This document shows positions 1-9,600 of a stretch of 64,000 bases of DNA, one piece after another. The notes under the pieces were generated by a model, which saw nothing but the letters and a program-made list of their open reading frames with translations, was not told the DNA's origin and did not search any database. The first letter of the stretch is position 1. Each line of letters opens with the position of its first letter. This DNA is from Saprospiraceae bacterium. Its GTDB lineage: Bacteria; Bacteroidota; Bacteroidia; Chitinophagales; Saprospiraceae. The stretch is taken from NCBI GenBank assembly GCA_028285545.1, contig JANQPA010000075.1, positions 1-64,000 of the forward strand, in the 5' to 3' direction. The position numbers and the translations under genes were made by a program.

Positions 1-124
1 AGAGCACCGAGTCTTATGGGATGGAAGAGATCAAAATGGACAGGCTATGCCAGCGGGTATTTATTTGATAAGATTGAGAGCAGGTAAGGCTTTGATTAAC
101 CAGAAGGTGGTGTTACAGAAATAA
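1..124 (+). CDS. C-terminal end of a T9SS-sorted surface protein (5' truncated by window edge)
   Basis: Only the last 40 residues are inside the window, in the frame starting at base 2 and ending at the TAA at 122-124. They include WDGRDQNGQAMPAGIYLI and end GKALINQKVVLQK, the typical end of a Bacteroidota type IX secretion C-terminal sorting domain (Por secretion tail), which directs export across the outer membrane and anchoring or release at the cell surface. This end is 37/40 identical to the end of the 1350-residue protein at 6649-10701, so the two genes are recent paralogues or have exchanged their 3' ends. The functional part of the protein lies outside the window. Confidence 0.85.
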   Translation, partial: EHRVLWDGRDQNGQAMPAGIYLIRLRAGKALINQKVVLQK

Positions 125-164
125 GTAAAAAAAATTAGGACGAGGCTGTCTCAAAAGACCTTCG

Positions 165-186
165 GCCTTCCGGCCGGCCGGAAGGC
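165..186. repeat. 22-bp GC-rich perfect palindrome
   Basis: The half-site GCCTTCCGGCC is followed directly by its exact reverse complement. It lies 40 bp after the stop of the truncated T9SS gene in otherwise AT-rich DNA. It can form a very strong hairpin, but no T-run follows at once. It may be a transcription-end structure or part of an inserted repeat. Just before it (143-157) is GAGGCTGTCTCAAAA, which resembles the terminal repeat of some insertion sequences, but no second end was seen. Confidence 0.6.
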
Positions 187-230
187 GGGTTTCGCCAGCC
201 AATTATATTCTTTTAGGAGTAGTTTTTCAG

Positions 231-256
231 ACATGTCATGTTTAAACATGACATGT
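231..256 (+). terminator. ACATGTCAT-family palindrome, terminator-like copy
   Basis: This is a 26-bp perfect palindrome with half-site ACATGTCATGTTT. A T-run follows on the + strand, so it has the layout of an intrinsic terminator for the T9SS gene ending at 124. It is identical base for base to the copy at 10750-10775, which also follows a T9SS gene. The rest of the gap (257-423) is AT-rich and shows nothing else. Confidence 0.65.
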
Positions 257-423
257 TTTTTATTTTTCATTCCTTTTTTCAATTGAAAGATTTAATTTTA
301 TTGAAGACATGTAAATTAAACTCAACATAATCATACAACAAGCGGCCTTGTTAAGTAATTTTTATTCAATCAATTATTTCACGAACCTTTCTTATTTATA
401 TTGTTTTAATTGAGGAATCGAGG

Positions 424-3400
424 ATGCATAAGCCTATGACACATTATAAGCTTACTATTTTAATTTTTTGGACTGTTCTGTTCCAATATTCAACTCATTT
501 AAGAGCACAGACTATCGAAAAGGAAGTGCCGATACTTCAACAAGGCATACCCTATTTTAAAGTATATTCATTTAGAGAATATCAGGCCAGCCGAGCCAAT
601 TGGTGCGCGGTACAAGACAAAAAGGGGAGAATGTTTTTTGCCAACACTGCAGGGGTGCTAAGTTTTGACGGTGTAAAATGGTCTCTTGTGCAATCGGCTA
701 AAAAGGCAGTAGTTCGCTATCTCACTGCTCACCAGGATGGGACCATTTTCTTTGGGTCCAGAAATGATTTCGGGTACATCAGTACGGATTCCATTGGAGC
801 TATAAAGTTAATTTCACTTACTTCTCTTTTACCAAGTGAAGTTGGGTCATTTCGGGATATTTGGGCAATTCAAATCATTGAAGATCAAATTTTTTTCCAA
901 TCCTATAATTACATTTTCCAATTTCGAAAATCTGATGACCAGGAAGAAGGATTTGTTTTTGAACAGATGGTAAAAACAAAATCCCGTATCATGTCTTTTT
1001 CAAAGATAGGCCAAGAGTTATTTGTATACGAATATGCTTCTGGTCTTTATAAACTGGCGGGGGATAAACTTGAGATGACGAGGCAAGGACTTTTCTTTAA
1101 AGATAAATCTGTCAGGGGAGTTATTCCCTACTGGAAAAGTAACCCAAATGAAAATTTATTGGTTTGTACACGAAGTGATGGTTTATTTTTATGGAATAGA
1201 AAAGAAAACAATATCCAGCCACTTGAAGGTGCCTACAACTCTTTTTTAAAAAAAGCAGGATTCAATTACGCTGCATATTTAAAAAATGGCAATTTAGCAG
1301 TAGCTACTGAAGAAGGTTTAATCATTGTAGATGAATCCCGAAATATTGTCAATCGATCTAACCTGGAGACAGGTCTTCCGAGTAATGACATCCAATTCTT
1401 CTGGGAAGATCACCAAGGTGGATTATGGCTCACTACCGATAATGGCCTAATCCGTACAGAAGTTTCAAACCCTTTAAAGCAGTTTGGAGAAGCTTTTGGA
1501 ATGAATCATTTGATTTACAACATAACTCGTCATAAGGGGCAATTATATGTAGGTACTAATGTAGGAGTGTTTACTACTCCACAAAATGAAGAAAGTACTT
1601 TTCAAAAGATTGAAGGATTGGATCAAGAGGCATTTTCGATATTATCGCTTGGTGAAGATTTGTTGGTAGCTTGTCCTTATGAAGGCATTTTTGAATTGCA
1701 AAATCAACGTTTGACTAAAATATTTGGAGAAATACCCATCAAACTGATATCATCTCGATTCCATTCTAATTTAATATTAGTTGCTGCGGGTTCTTCCAAA
1801 TTTGGGTTTCGTTTTATTTATAAAACTGAAAAGGGGTGGAAGCAAATTCTAACAGACCCCATTATTAAGGAAGAAGTAAGATACGTGGTAGAAGAAAGCG
1901 ATCATATAATATGGCTTGGATCGAGAGGAAATGGTTTTCTTCGCCTAGAGCTACCAGATTTTTCAGCCTCTGAAAATATAGATTCTTTAAAAGTGAAAGT
2001 AGAGCGTTTCCCCAAAGGCAATCTTCCGGCGGGTTTCAGAGCGCGCCCTTACCTGGTAGGAGACAAAGTTTATCTGGCAAGCAGCCATGGCTTAAAACGT
2101 TATGAACCAGCAATTAATGACCTGGTACAAGATAGCAGTCTGGGCATTACCATATCTGACACTTTAACCAGGGTTAACCATTTAGAAGCCGACCAGAATG
2201 GAAATATTTGGGCTAATTATATTCCATTGGGCCAAGCAGCTCGCATTTTTCGCTTTAACCCTAATAATCAAGGTGGATTCATTGAATCTGAAGCCTTACC
2301 AATAAGAAGATCTTATGAAACCTCCTTAAATACCTTATTTCCAGATAAAGAAGGAACTGATGGTTTATGGTTAGGAACACCAAATGGTCTTCTTTGGTAC
2401 GATGCAAGCACTCCTTCCCAACAAATGGCAGATTATCATTCACTCATAACAGCCATTTGGTCTAACGGAGATTCTTTAATTTTTGGAGGATACGATCCAA
2501 TTGCGGAAAATACTAATCAGCCTCCTGTATTGGCATATTCCGATAATGCCCTGCGCTTTGAGTTTGGAGCTACCAGCTACGAAGGTCCGGAAGAAACTCA
2601 ATATCAATATTTACTGGAAGGCTTTGACAAAAACTGGTCGAATTGGACCAAAGAAACTCGAAAAGATTATACCAATTTACCTGAGGGCTCCTATACCTTT
2701 CACCTCAAAGCCAAAAATATTTATGATGTCCCTGGAAAGGAAGCAACTTATAAGTTTAGCATTAAGCCTCCCTGGCACAGAAGTTTGCCAGCTTATTTTG
2801 CTTATTTAATTTTTATAAGTCTGGCCTTATATTTGGCGTATCGATGGAATACCCAAAAACTCAAACAGCGACAAAAAAGGCTGGAACAAAAAGTGGAAGA
2901 AAGAACTCAAGAAGTAAATCGTCAAAAGGAAGAAATTGCTGAACAAGCACTTTTGTTATTGGAAAAGAAGGAACAATTAGAAGTATTGGATCAGTACAAA
3001 CAAGAATTGACGGGTATGATTGTACATGATCTTAAAAACCCCCTGAATACCATACTTGGTTTGGCGGATTCTTTTAAACCCGGAAATAAAATCAAAAAAA
3101 TCACTCAAGCTGGAAATCAGATGTTGAGCTTGGTTTCGAATATTTTGAATGTACAAAAATTTGAAGAAGCCAAAATGGAGCTCGACCTGGAAATCTATGA
3201 TCTAAGAGAAATTATTGATCTGGCAATTGATCGGACAAGTTTATTTAAGGAAGAAAAAAATATTCAAATACTTGTAAAATTAAGCCCTGAAAGCAAAATC
3301 AGAGTAGATAAAGAATTAATTATCAGGGTTTTCGAAAATCTTCTAACCAATGCCATAAAATTTACACCTGCCAACAAAAGCATCCATATTTTTGACACAG

Positions 3401-3951
3401 CTGCTGAAATAGAAGGTAAGATAAAAATTCAGGTAGAAGATGAAGGTACCGGAATCTCCCCTGAGCAAAGTGACAAACTTTTTGCAAAATATGGTCAGAT
3501 TGAACGAAGAAAGGCGGGAAGGGCTGGATCTACAGGCTTAGGACTTACCTTTTGCAAATTAGCAGTAGAAGCACATGGAGGATCTATTGGTGTAGGTGAA
3601 AAAGAGGAAACTGGAACAGTTATTTGGTTCACTTTACCTGCTACTAATGAGGAAATTAAAGTTAGTCCAAAAGCTGACATCGCAGTCGAAAACTTAATAG
3701 TCGAAAACCAAGTAATAAATATATTAAGTTCTATTAGTCAGGAAGAAAGGGATTGGTTTTTGCCATTAGCTAATTCAATAAGCAATTATAAAGTTTTTCA
3801 AATAAGTAAGGTTCTGGAAATTCTCAAGGAAATCCCAAGTCACGCAAGCCCTGCTGTCCAGGAGTGGCAATCCAGAATAGAACAAAGTGTATATACTTCA
3901 AATCAAAAAGAGTTCGAAGATTTGCTTAATGAAGTACTTAAGGAAAAATGA
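424..3951 (+). CDS. Periplasmic-propeller sensor histidine kinase
   Basis: A 1175-residue sensor kinase of the Bacteroidota propeller type. After a signal peptide (cleavage likely after HLRAQ) comes a long periplasmic part with two-component-propeller (Reg_prop) blades such as GGLWLTTDNGLI, then a Y_Y_Y domain at about 720-786, one membrane helix at about 789-808, a coiled coil, and a cytoplasmic HisKA/HATPase core. The phospho-accepting His is H868 in VHDLKNPLN; the N box is ENLLTNAIKFTP (about 971) and the G box GSTGLGLTFCKLA (about 1035). About 110 residues with a helical tail follow the ATPase. There is no receiver or DNA-binding domain, so it must signal to a separate regulator, plausibly the hybrid protein encoded next. 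ATG at 436 is an alternative start. Confidence 0.93.
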   Translation: MHKPMTHYKLTILIFWTVLFQYSTHLRAQTIEKEVPILQQGIPYFKVYSFREYQASRANWCAVQDKKGRMFFANTAGVLSFDGVKWSLVQSAKKAVVRYLTAHQDGTIFFGSRNDFGYISTDSIGAIKLISLTSLLPSEVGSFRDIWAIQIIEDQIFFQSYNYIFQFRKSDDQEEGFVFEQMVKTKSRIMSFSKIGQELFVYEYASGLYKLAGDKLEMTRQGLFFKDKSVRGVIPYWKSNPNENLLVCTRSDGLFLWNRKENNIQPLEGAYNSFLKKAGFNYAAYLKNGNLAVATEEGLIIVDESRNIVNRSNLETGLPSNDIQFFWEDHQGGLWLTTDNGLIRTEVSNPLKQFGEAFGMNHLIYNITRHKGQLYVGTNVGVFTTPQNEESTFQKIEGLDQEAFSILSLGEDLLVACPYEGIFELQNQRLTKIFGEIPIKLISSRFHSNLILVAAGSSKFGFRFIYKTEKGWKQILTDPIIKEEVRYVVEESDHIIWLGSRGNGFLRLELPDFSASENIDSLKVKVERFPKGNLPAGFRARPYLVGDKVYLASSHGLKRYEPAINDLVQDSSLGITISDTLTRVNHLEADQNGNIWANYIPLGQAARIFRFNPNNQGGFIESEALPIRRSYETSLNTLFPDKEGTDGLWLGTPNGLLWYDASTPSQQMADYHSLITAIWSNGDSLIFGGYDPIAENTNQPPVLAYSDNALRFEFGATSYEGPEETQYQYLLEGFDKNWSNWTKETRKDYTNLPEGSYTFHLKAKNIYDVPGKEATYKFSIKPPWHRSLPAYFAYLIFISLALYLAYRWNTQKLKQRQKRLEQKVEERTQEVNRQKEEIAEQALLLLEKKEQLEVLDQYKQELTGMIVHDLKNPLNTILGLADSFKPGNKIKKITQAGNQMLSLVSNILNVQKFEEAKMELDLEIYDLREIIDLAIDRTSLFKEEKNIQILVKLSPESKIRVDKELIIRVFENLLTNAIKFTPANKSIHIFDTAAEIEGKIKIQVEDEGTGISPEQSDKLFAKYGQIERRKAGRAGSTGLGLTFCKLAVEAHGGSIGVGEKEETGTVIWFTLPATNEEIKVSPKADIAVENLIVENQVINILSSISQEERDWFLPLANSISNYKVFQISKVLEILKEIPSHASPAVQEWQSRIEQSVYTSNQKEFEDLLNEVLKEK

Positions 3952-4030
3952 TAATTCATCAGGGTTTTATCTTGCCCCTGGAAAACAGGAAGGCTTTGAT
4001 TAACAAAAGGGTTATTTTACCGTACTGAAA
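3952..4030 (+). pseudogene. Decayed fragment of a T9SS sorting-domain gene
   Basis: Just after the kinase stop, bases 3957-4027 align along their length with the last ~70 bp of the T9SS genes ending at 124 and 10701. One frame reads SGFYLAPGK (compare AGIYLIRL); after a small deletion the next frame reads RKALINKRVILPY then a stop (compare GKALINQKVVLQK). The core GGCTTTGATTAAC is shared. No start or upstream coding part remains, so this is a frameshifted relic of a third T9SS gene that once ended here. Confidence 0.6.
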
Positions 4031-4132
4031 CAATATTCAACTGGTTTTTAACAAAAAAAAATTACGCCAGCATATGGATTATTTTTGTTATTACAGTCAG
4101 TAAAAACCTACAAATTTAGTTTTGGAAGAATC

Positions 4133-6151
4133 ATGAAAACATATCACATATTGGTGGTAGATGATGAAGCTGGTAATATCCAGGTTTTAGTTCAACAATT
4201 GGTCGAATCTGGTAAGCCCTATAATGTTATGGGTGCCATCAATGCTCAATTGGCCTACTCTATTGCCCAAACAAAACAACCTGATTTGATAATTACGGAC
4301 TGGGATATGCCTGAAATGACAGGATTAGAATTAACTCAAGCCTTAAAATCTAATCCTGAAACTAAGTTTATCCCCGTATTAATGGTAAGTGGTATGAGAA
4401 CACGGGTAGAGGATTTACAACAAGCTTTAGAAGCAGGTGCGGTAGATTTTCTTCGCAAACCCGTTAATAAAATTGAGCTATGGGCCAGAGTAGCGAATAC
4501 ACTGCAGCTATCTGAAACGCACAAATTAGAGCGCCAGGCCAATGAAAAACTAAAAGCTCTGGATCAACTAAAATCTCATTTTTTCACTAATATTTCTCAT
4601 GAATTCCGGACACCTCTAACCATAATCACTGGCATGGCTCAACAAATTAAAGCCGACCCTGAAATGTGGCTAGAAAAAGGAAATGATCTTATCATTCGTA
4701 ATAGTCAGCATCTCCTTTCCCTTGTCAATCAAATTCTGGATCTTCGAAAGCTCGAATCTGGCACCTTAAAACTGCAATTGGTCCAGCATAACATTATTCC
4801 TTACTTGCAACATCTGTCTGATTCTTTTGCTGCATTGGCCTCTTCCAATGGAGTTAAGATCCATTTTCTTTGCAGCTTAGAAAAACTTGAAATGGATTTT
4901 GATCCTGAAAAATTATTGTATATTCTTTCTAATCTTCTAAGCAATGCATTAAAATTTACTCCTAAAGGCGGAGATATTTATGTTCAGGTAAATTATCACC
5001 AAAACACGGATGCCGAAACTTTAGTCATTCAGGTAAAAGACACAGGTAGGGGTATTCCTGCTGAAGATTTGCCCCATATTTTTGATCGTTTTTACCAGGT
5101 GGAGGACTTGGAATATCAAAAAAAGCCAGGATCTGGCATTGGCCTCTCACTTGTTAAGGAGTTAATCAATCTTTTTAATGCTTCAATTGAAGTGGAAAGC
5201 AAACTCAATAAAGGAACAAATTTCATATTAAGTTTTCCTATTACCAGAACGGCTCCTCACAAAGAAGTTGACGTTGAAGGAACATCATTCCTAAACCAAA
5301 ACCAAGTCTTCTCATCCACCATAGAAAATTCCAATTCGAATGCTGATGATTTGGATGATCAAGAAAAAATTACGGATACCCAGAGTATTCCTACTCTACT
5401 TATTGCAGAAGATAATAAAGATGTACAGCTATATTTAAAAAGCTTTTTAGAAACGCATTACCAATTAATTTTTGCTGAAAATGGGCAAATTGGAATTGAT
5501 ATTGCATTAGAAGAAGTACCAGATATTATCATTAGCGATGTGATGATGCCCATCAAGGACGGATTTGAATTATGTGATACGCTGAAAAAAGATGATCGGA
5601 CCAGTCACATCCCTATTGTCATGTTAACTGCCAAAGCAGACTTTGATTCCCGCATTACGGGCCTTCAAAAAGAAGCCGATGCTTATCTGACCAAACCTTT
5701 TTATCAGGAGGAATTGCTGTTGATTTTACATAACCTCTTGGAAATCCGAAGAAAACTTCAGATGAAATATGCTGCTGATTCAATCAATCCTACCATTGAT
5801 TCTTCGTCCGGGAAAAACCCAAAATCAAATCTTGAGGATGCTTTCCTTCAAAAATTACATCAGATCACGGTCACTCATATGGATAATCCTGAATTATCCA
5901 CAGGGTTTATCTGCAAAGAAATGGGGATGAGCAAGACCAATATTTTCAGAAAACTAAAAGCACTAACTGGACTTTCCCTTTCTCATTTTATCCGTAACAT
6001 AAGACTTCGAAAAGCCAAAGAAATGTTATCGGATCCTTTTTTAAACATTACTGATGTGGCCTATGCCGTTGGCTTTTCCGATCCTAAATATTTTAGTCGA
6101 ATTTTTTCCGAAATCTTCCAGCAATCTCCTTCTGAATTTAGGAATGGATAG
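4133..6151 (+). CDS. Hybrid two-component regulator REC-HisKA-HATPase-REC-AraC
   Basis: A 672-residue cytoplasmic protein starting MKTYHILVVDDEAGN. An upstream TTG at 4085 is in frame but would add an unlikely leader before the receiver core. Order of domains: receiver 1 with phospho-accepting D56 (TDWDMPEM); HisKA with H156 (NISHEFRTPL); HATPase with SNLLSNALKFTP and GSGIGLSLVKEL; receiver 2 with D469 (SDVMMPIKDGFEL); and an AraC-type DNA-binding domain at about 575-672 (MGMSKTNIFRKLKALTG; DVAYAVGFSDPKYFSRIF). It lacks a membrane or periplasmic sensor, so its input is likely phosphotransfer to receiver 1 from a partner such as the kinase at 424-3951. The T9SS gene downstream is the obvious candidate target. 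Confidence 0.93.
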   Translation: MKTYHILVVDDEAGNIQVLVQQLVESGKPYNVMGAINAQLAYSIAQTKQPDLIITDWDMPEMTGLELTQALKSNPETKFIPVLMVSGMRTRVEDLQQALEAGAVDFLRKPVNKIELWARVANTLQLSETHKLERQANEKLKALDQLKSHFFTNISHEFRTPLTIITGMAQQIKADPEMWLEKGNDLIIRNSQHLLSLVNQILDLRKLESGTLKLQLVQHNIIPYLQHLSDSFAALASSNGVKIHFLCSLEKLEMDFDPEKLLYILSNLLSNALKFTPKGGDIYVQVNYHQNTDAETLVIQVKDTGRGIPAEDLPHIFDRFYQVEDLEYQKKPGSGIGLSLVKELINLFNASIEVESKLNKGTNFILSFPITRTAPHKEVDVEGTSFLNQNQVFSSTIENSNSNADDLDDQEKITDTQSIPTLLIAEDNKDVQLYLKSFLETHYQLIFAENGQIGIDIALEEVPDIIISDVMMPIKDGFELCDTLKKDDRTSHIPIVMLTAKADFDSRITGLQKEADAYLTKPFYQEELLLILHNLLEIRRKLQMKYAADSINPTIDSSSGKNPKSNLEDAFLQKLHQITVTHMDNPELSTGFICKEMGMSKTNIFRKLKALTGLSLSHFIRNIRLRKAKEMLSDPFLNITDVAYAVGFSDPKYFSRIFSEIFQQSPSEFRNG

Positions 6152-6190
6152 ATCCAAGCTCTCCCTAATTTTTTGTTGGAAATAGATTGA

Positions 6191-6306
6191 GATACATAGA
6201 GATATATGGAGACAGGTAGAGACATATGGAGATAAATTAGCGATCTACATATCTCCATATGTCTCTACCTGTCTCTACCTGTCTCTACATGTCTCTACAT
6301 GTCTCC
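6191..6306. repeat. Inverted array of 10-bp units
   Basis: The right side (6251-6306) carries repeated 10-mers GTCTCTACCT (twice) and GTCTCTACAT (twice). The left side carries the complementary units. Bases 6209-6233 and 6251-6275 are exact reverse complements over 25 bp with a 17-bp loop, so the array can fold into a long hairpin. It starts about 40 bp after the hybrid regulator's stop and may end its transcript. Confidence 0.7.
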
Positions 6307-6374
6307 GTTTTCGTCTGCAAACCAAAGAAGATCAAAAAATTATAAATATCTGACAATCAGTCTATTGTAAAAAA

Positions 6375-6450
6375 TTGGAACAATATTCCACCTTTTGGAA
6401 CAATACTACACTCCCTTTGGAATAATACTCCACCTTTTTGGAACAATATT
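6375..6450. promoter_or_regulatory. Four direct ~21-bp iterons, candidate operator
   Basis: Four head-to-tail units start TTGGAACAATATTCCA (6375), TTGGAACAATACTACA (6395), TTGGAATAATACTCCA (6417) and TTGGAACAATATTAAA (6438). Each unit is itself an imperfect dyad (TGGAA-N5-TTCCA), so they look like phased protein-binding sites about two helical turns apart. They lie about 200 bp upstream of the T9SS gene and just after the AraC-type regulator. Binding by that regulator is inference. Confidence 0.5.
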
Positions 6451-6511
6451 AAACTAGCCTTACTGGACTTTCCCTGCATATTTGTCATAACCTCACACGA
6501 GAATGATTTGA
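6451..6511 (+). pseudogene. Relic of an AraC helix-turn-helix coding end
   Basis: The segment contains ACTGGACTTTCCCT, also found at 5967-5980 in the hybrid regulator gene, and remains alignable with small gaps on either side. It reads LTGLSLHICHNLTRE then a stop, against LTGLSLSHFIRNIRL in the intact regulator. It appears to be the decayed remains of a second regulator gene. Confidence 0.5.
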
Positions 6512-6648
6512 CTAACAATTGCAACTAATTACCATGAAATCTTTAGATGAAAAAAATAAAGGACTAGAAACACACTAGAGCATCACTACCAAAGAATTTA
6601 TCAAAATCAACCATCAAGAACTATTTATTAATCTTTATTCTAACCAAG

Positions 6649-9600
6649 ATGAAAAATCTACACTACAACTACCTTTTTTTACTACTATTATGTTTTTTTA
6701 CTTTACAATCCCATGTACAAGTTCACGCACAGGACGAAATGACCATGACCTTTGACAATGGTCCCAGAGAACCAGGCTTTAGATTCCAAGGTTTTGGTGC
6801 ATATAGTGGACGCATTTATGTAAACTTTCCAAATGTAAATTATACAGCTACCCTTACTAAAATTGAAGGTTGTTTTAACTTTATTAGTTTTAACAAATAC
6901 AATTTTGGTGGTGGTGGAGGCACCTGGAGAGTTTGGGACAACAAAGGTCGAGAAAAGTTCTTTAAGGCTGGTGGTGGAAACAAACTTACTTTGAACTGGA
7001 CAGAGGTCAAGTGGGTGAAATTTAAACTCAATGATGTTGGGAATGGAGGTACCAATAATGCCTGGGATATCGACAATATTGTATATTCTATCCCTGTGAA
7101 AGTACCAGCCTCTAAGCCTACCGTAAGTTTAAGTCAAGATGAAGTTTGTCAGGGAGGATCAGCAACTTTAAGCTTCCAGGGACAACTTAACGATGCCTCT
7201 GAATGGAGGGTTTATTCAGGAAGTTGTGGTGGTACATTCGTAGGTAAAACTTCAGGAAACAGCATTACTGTAAATCCATCCAGTACAACTACCTATTATG
7301 TTAGGGGAGAAGGATTATGTCCTTTGCCGGGTGAATGTAGTGATCCTATCACGCTCACGGTAAAAACTTATTCTACTCGATTTACAAAAGTCGTAGCCAA
7401 TGTTGAACTTCCCTGCCCCGGTGAAGAGGTGTTTTTAGTTCCTGACGGTGGTACAGGTGGTACAGGAGCCAAGGTCAAATGGTATACCGGACCAAATGGA
7501 ACAGGAACCAATATCCCCACCGTAAAGGTTGGGCCGGCAAACACTCCCCAAATTAAGGTTCGTCCTACTCAAACAACAACCTATTACGTCAGACGAGAAG
7601 GAGATTGTAATACTACTTCCGATTTTAGTTACACATTAGTGGTTTCTAATGATCCATCTTGTAATAAGCCCCCTGTTGCCGTTTGTAATAGCATAACAGT
7701 AGATGTCAATTCCTCCTGTGAGGTTACGGTTAATCCAGCAAGTTTAGATGGTGGTTCTTCTGATCCAGATGGTGACAACCTCCAGTTCAGTCTCGCAAAA
7801 ACCACTTACGGCAATGGAGTTCATAATGTTACTCTTACAGTTAGTGATGGTGGTTTATCAGATCAATGTACAACTACCATAACAGCAAGGGATATTACTA
7901 AACCAGTACCAGATTTATCTACCTTACCTGATGTCAGGGGAGAATGTTCTGTTACTGTCGTAACTCCTCCTACTGCTACCGATGCTTGTGAGGGTACTAT
8001 TGTGGGTACTACTTCAGATCCTTTGACTTATTCGACTCAAGGTTTCCATAAAATTACATGGACCTTTGATGATGGCAATGGAAACATCGAAACACAAACG
8101 CAAGATGTCGTAATTAATGACATTACTAGACCTATTCCTGACCTAACTACCCTACCTGATGTTGTTGGAGAGTGCTCTGCTACTGTTGTTACTGTTCCTA
8201 CTGCTACCGATGCTTGTGAGGGTGCTATCGTGGGCACAACTTTTGATCCTTTGACTTATTCTACTCAAGGTACTTATACCATTACCTGGTTTTTTGATGA
8301 TGGAAATGGAAATGCCGAAAGGCAAACACAAACCGTCATTGTAAGGGATGTTTCTAAGCCTATCCCTGACCTGAACTCTCTACCGGATGTTACTGGAGAG
8401 TGTTCTGCTACCGTTTCATCTACTCCTACAGCTACCGATAATTGTGAAGGAAGTATAATAGGAACTACTTCTGATGCGTTGACTTATTCTACGCAAGGTA
8501 CTCACACCATCACATGGTCTTTTGATGATGGTAATGGAAACATCGAAACTCAAACTCAAAATGTCGTAATTAAGGATGTTTCTAAACCTAGTCCTGATCT
8601 AGCTACCCTTCCTGATGTAACCGGAGAGTGCTCTGCTACTATTGTTACACCTCCTACAGCTACCGACAATTGTGTTGGAAAAATTAACGGTACTACTTCT
8701 GATCCGCTGACTTATTCGACGCAAGGTACTTATAACATAACTTGGTCCTTTGATGATGGTAATGGAAACATCGAAACGCAGTCACAAACGGTTATTATAA
8801 AGGATATTTCTAAGCCTAGCCCTAGCCTGTCCTCTCTACCGGATGTCACTGGAGAATGTTCTGCTACTGTTGCTGCTACTCCTACGGCTATCGATAATTG
8901 TACTGGACAAACCATCACTGGTACTACTTCTGATCCGCTGACTTATTCGACTCAAGGTACTCATACCATCACCTGGTCTTTTGATGATGGTAATGGAAAT
9001 ATTGAAACGCAAACCCAAACCGTCATTATTGATGATGTCACTAAGCCAGTACCAGATGTTGTTTCTTTGCCAACCATTAGTGTGGAGTGTTCTGCTTCCC
9101 TTCAGGCTCCTACTGCTACCGATAATTGTGAAGGAACCATTACAGGTACTACTTCTGACCCATTGACTTATTCTGCTCAAGGTACCCATACCATCACCTG
9201 GTCTTTTGATGATGGCAATGGAAATATCGAAACACAAACGCAAACTGTAATTATTGATGATGCTACTGCTCCTGTACCGAATGTGGCTAACTTACCTACT
9301 GTAACCGCATCTTGTGAGGCAGGTCTTGAACCTCCTTTTGCTACGGATAATTGTGCTGGGCAGGTCGCTGGTACTACTTCTGATCAGCTCTACTTTAACC
9401 AAAAAGGTACATATACTATTACCTGGGTATACGATGATGGAAATGGAAATACCACTAGCCAGGATCAAACCATTATCATTGGGAATGCTATCGCTCCAGT
9501 ACCAGATAGAGCATCTCTTCCCACACTTAGAGGACAATGTGCTGTTACGGTATCTTCTGTTCCTACCGCTACCGATGGTTGCAATAGTACCATCCAGGGC

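Larger units (their letters stand above)
6152..6648. other. 497-bp gap with stacked repeats and a gene relic
   Basis: This gap holds, in order, an inverted array of 10-bp units (6191-6306), four direct ~21-bp units (6375-6450), a relic of an AraC helix-turn-helix (6451-6511), and about 135 bp of AT-rich DNA in front of the T9SS gene at 6649. No intact coding sequence is present. Confidence 0.7.

Noticed and set aside
143-157. GAGGCTGTCTCAAAA as an insertion-sequence end
   Set aside because: Only one end is visible, with no transposase or matching second terminal repeat.
6375-6450. Possible CRISPR array
   Set aside because: Units are directly abutting with no unique spacers, and no cas genes are present.
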